From: Oscillospiraceae bacterium
GTDB lineage: Bacteria; Bacillota; Clostridia; Oscillospirales; Acutalibacteraceae
Length of the DNA: 37,618 nucleotides
Assembly (NCBI GenBank): GCA_015065795.1
Contig: SVPO01000007.1
Coordinates: 1-37,618 of the forward strand
Reading direction: 5' to 3'
The number at the start of each line of letters is the position of its first letter. The first letter of the stretch is position 1. The notes under the pieces were generated by a model. That model was not told the DNA's origin. It was given only the letters and a program-made list of their open reading frames with translations, and did no database searches. This document shows positions 36,323 to 37,618 of this stretch, piece by piece. A program made the translations under genes and the position numbers.

Positions 36323-37618
36323 ATGAGAGGGAATGGTTTTATTGCATCGGCAAGCAGGAGATTTATCGTAACAGGACTTGCGTTAATGCTCGTCATTTTT
36401 ACGCTGATACCGACTGTCACTGCATTTGGTGCGAGTACACCTGATGACGTTGTCAGTACAAGTGATATCAGTTTTACAGAAGATGCTTCTGCATTACCAT
36501 CCGAAGGAAACGACAAGGAAGTCGTTTCTGCAGGCGATGTTCCTGCGTTCGACTTTGTCTTCCCCGAGAAGATGTTGCTTTCTCTTGACGAAAGCAGCGT
36601 GACTCCTCTTGCTGAAGGGGTGCAGATAATGAACTCGGCGTCCGTTGTGCTTACAGGAGAGACCTCCGGCACAGCAACTTTGTCCGACGGTACCAACTCC
36701 GTCGGCGCGGGCTCCTCTGCCGAGCTTACTGTCGGCAGCACTCTGACTCTGACCGTAGCTCCCGGCACAAAGTCCTCCAAAATTCCCCGAAAGGTCACAG
36801 TGGAAAAGCTGGACGCTGAAACCGGCGAATATGTATTCTGGTTCGAGACTGAAACCGCTTCGTCAATCAGCACGACCGCTTCTCACGACCACGCCAACAT
36901 AATCTACACATTGGCCGAGCCCATGCCCGACACCGATATTCGCGTGACTGTCGCGATGGAAACAGGCTGCAGAATGTTCCTCTATCACCACGATGCGATT
37001 AAAACCGACAGCAGACCCAGTACATACGGCAGCTCGTCGGAGGGCGGAACGACAGATGCTTACGGTATCGGCGGTATCAAGCGTAGTAGGTCTGCCTCAA
37101 ATTATGTTTCCATAGGAACAGAAAACTATGCTTTCCCATCCGGCTCCACTGGATATATCAAAGCAAAAGCAGACAACGAAGGTGCGGTCACAAAGATAAT
37201 TGCAAAGACCCGTGCCAAAAATTCCGGCGATGACTGGACTACCCTTTCCGACAGTGCGACCGCTGCATTGCTCAGCGGCTACACTCCGGGCAAATATCAT
37301 CTTGGCACGAACACTTTTACCTTCACATTTGATGACTCTCTGGATTATTACTTCGATGTGCATTACGGTGAGGCTCCGTACATTTATGCCGCTCATATGA
37401 ACGAAGAGGGTACCGCTCCCACTACAGCGCTGTGCGATGCCAACACCAGCCTTATCCAAAACGACGAAAATGGAAATCAGGTCGCTACTGGCGTTATCAA
37501 TTACAACACCATATCAAGAGCCTGGACCGCATATATCCCCGGGCACAGCTATGCCATTGTCCCCAAGCTTTCATATGATGGTGCCGTCAAGACTACATAT
37601 GTGGAAGTCAGCCCCATC
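36323..37618 (+). CDS. Large secreted surface protein, 3' partial
   Basis: An open frame of 432 codons runs from ATG 36323, behind GGGAGGACAG, to the last base without a stop. The N-terminus is a signal peptide: basic start, hydrophobic FIVTGLALMLVIFTLIPTVT and a probable cleavage after AFGA. The rest is Ser/Thr/Asp-rich with low hydrophobicity and beta-type repeats (TGETSGTATLSDGTNSVGAG, VTVEKLDAETGEY), like Ig- or carbohydrate-binding-rich surface proteins of gut Clostridia. No catalytic motif is seen in this part, and the anchor or dockerin, if any, is beyond the window. It has its own promoter and a long leader. Function unknown. Confidence 0.88.
   Translation, partial: MRGNGFIASASRRFIVTGLALMLVIFTLIPTVTAFGASTPDDVVSTSDISFTEDASALPSEGNDKEVVSAGDVPAFDFVFPEKMLLSLDESSVTPLAEGVQIMNSASVVLTGETSGTATLSDGTNSVGAGSSAELTVGSTLTLTVAPGTKSSKIPRKVTVEKLDAETGEYVFWFETETASSISTTASHDHANIIYTLAEPMPDTDIRVTVAMETGCRMFLYHHDAIKTDSRPSTYGSSSEGGTTDAYGIGGIKRSRSASNYVSIGTENYAFPSGSTGYIKAKADNEGAVTKIIAKTRAKNSGDDWTTLSDSATAALLSGYTPGKYHLGTNTFTFTFDDSLDYYFDVHYGEAPYIYAAHMNEEGTAPTTALCDANTSLIQNDENGNQVATGVINYNTISRAWTAYIPGHSYAIVPKLSYDGAVKTTYVEVSPI

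Noticed and set aside
36211-36873. 220-codon minus-strand ORF
   Set aside because: It is antisense to the secreted protein gene at 36323, which has a signal peptide, a ribosome binding site and a promoter.

Overview
The window looks like chromosomal DNA from a moderately GC-rich Gram-positive Clostridia member, probably Oscillospiraceae/Ruminococcus-like. This is inferred from the gene content (a meso-diaminopimelate dehydrogenase, a clostripain-family protease, lipoproteins with lgt, KtrAB and TrkAH, tRNAs with encoded CCA) and from the many near-consensus sigma-A promoters with 16-17 bp spacers and AGGAG ribosome binding sites. No phage, transposase or CRISPR array was seen.

Layout. 1-1430: end of a diaminopimelate dehydrogenase gene followed by dut and a terminator. 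1491-4933: a same-strand run of small accessory genes (acetyltransferase, nucleotidyltransferase, an unknown, a serine hydrolase, a P-loop kinase-like protein and a broken SnoaL-like remnant), partly AT-rich. 4930-7491: pcrA with its own promoter and terminator. 7546-8674: a membrane acyltransferase. 8773-12637: a clostripain-like membrane-anchored protease divergent from a membrane protein with a histone-H1-like tail. 12680-15769: an orphan DNA methyltransferase, then an operon of a lipoprotein and an Ig/NodB polysaccharide deacetylase. 15859-18413: lgt, a GT2-GtrA glycosyltransferase and a 43-residue membrane peptide. 18442-20934: a thiol-redox block with trxA, a Crp/Fnr-family regulator, ccdA and a TlpA-like thioredoxin. 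20955-23850: lipoprotein, M42 aminopeptidase and GH32 genes. 23851-24868: a repeat-rich patch around tRNA-Arg(CCG) holding a four-helix-bundle gene. 24920-27500: a CapA-like protein, a tandem-GNAT protein and tRNA-Val(CAC). 27586-30300: nadA, a DUF1349 protein, a 46-residue ORF and an XRE regulator. 30244-35519: two adjacent potassium uptake operons, ktrBA and trkAH. 35622-36322: a frameshifted pseudogene and an AT-rich leader. 36323-end: the start of a large secreted protein that runs off the window.

The best candidates for new regulation or biology are these. A perfect TGTGAC-TTT-GTCACA palindrome is centred about 41 bp before the predicted trxA start, next to a Crp/Fnr-type regulator whose recognition helix keeps the residues that read TGTGA. 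The tRNA-Arg 3' end and its terminator are duplicated around a four-helix-bundle gene, suggesting an old integration site. Two divergently transcribed membrane proteins both carry long basic disordered cytosolic tails. A small ORF is separated from an XRE gene by a terminator-like hairpin. All functions are read from sequence motifs; no search could be run.
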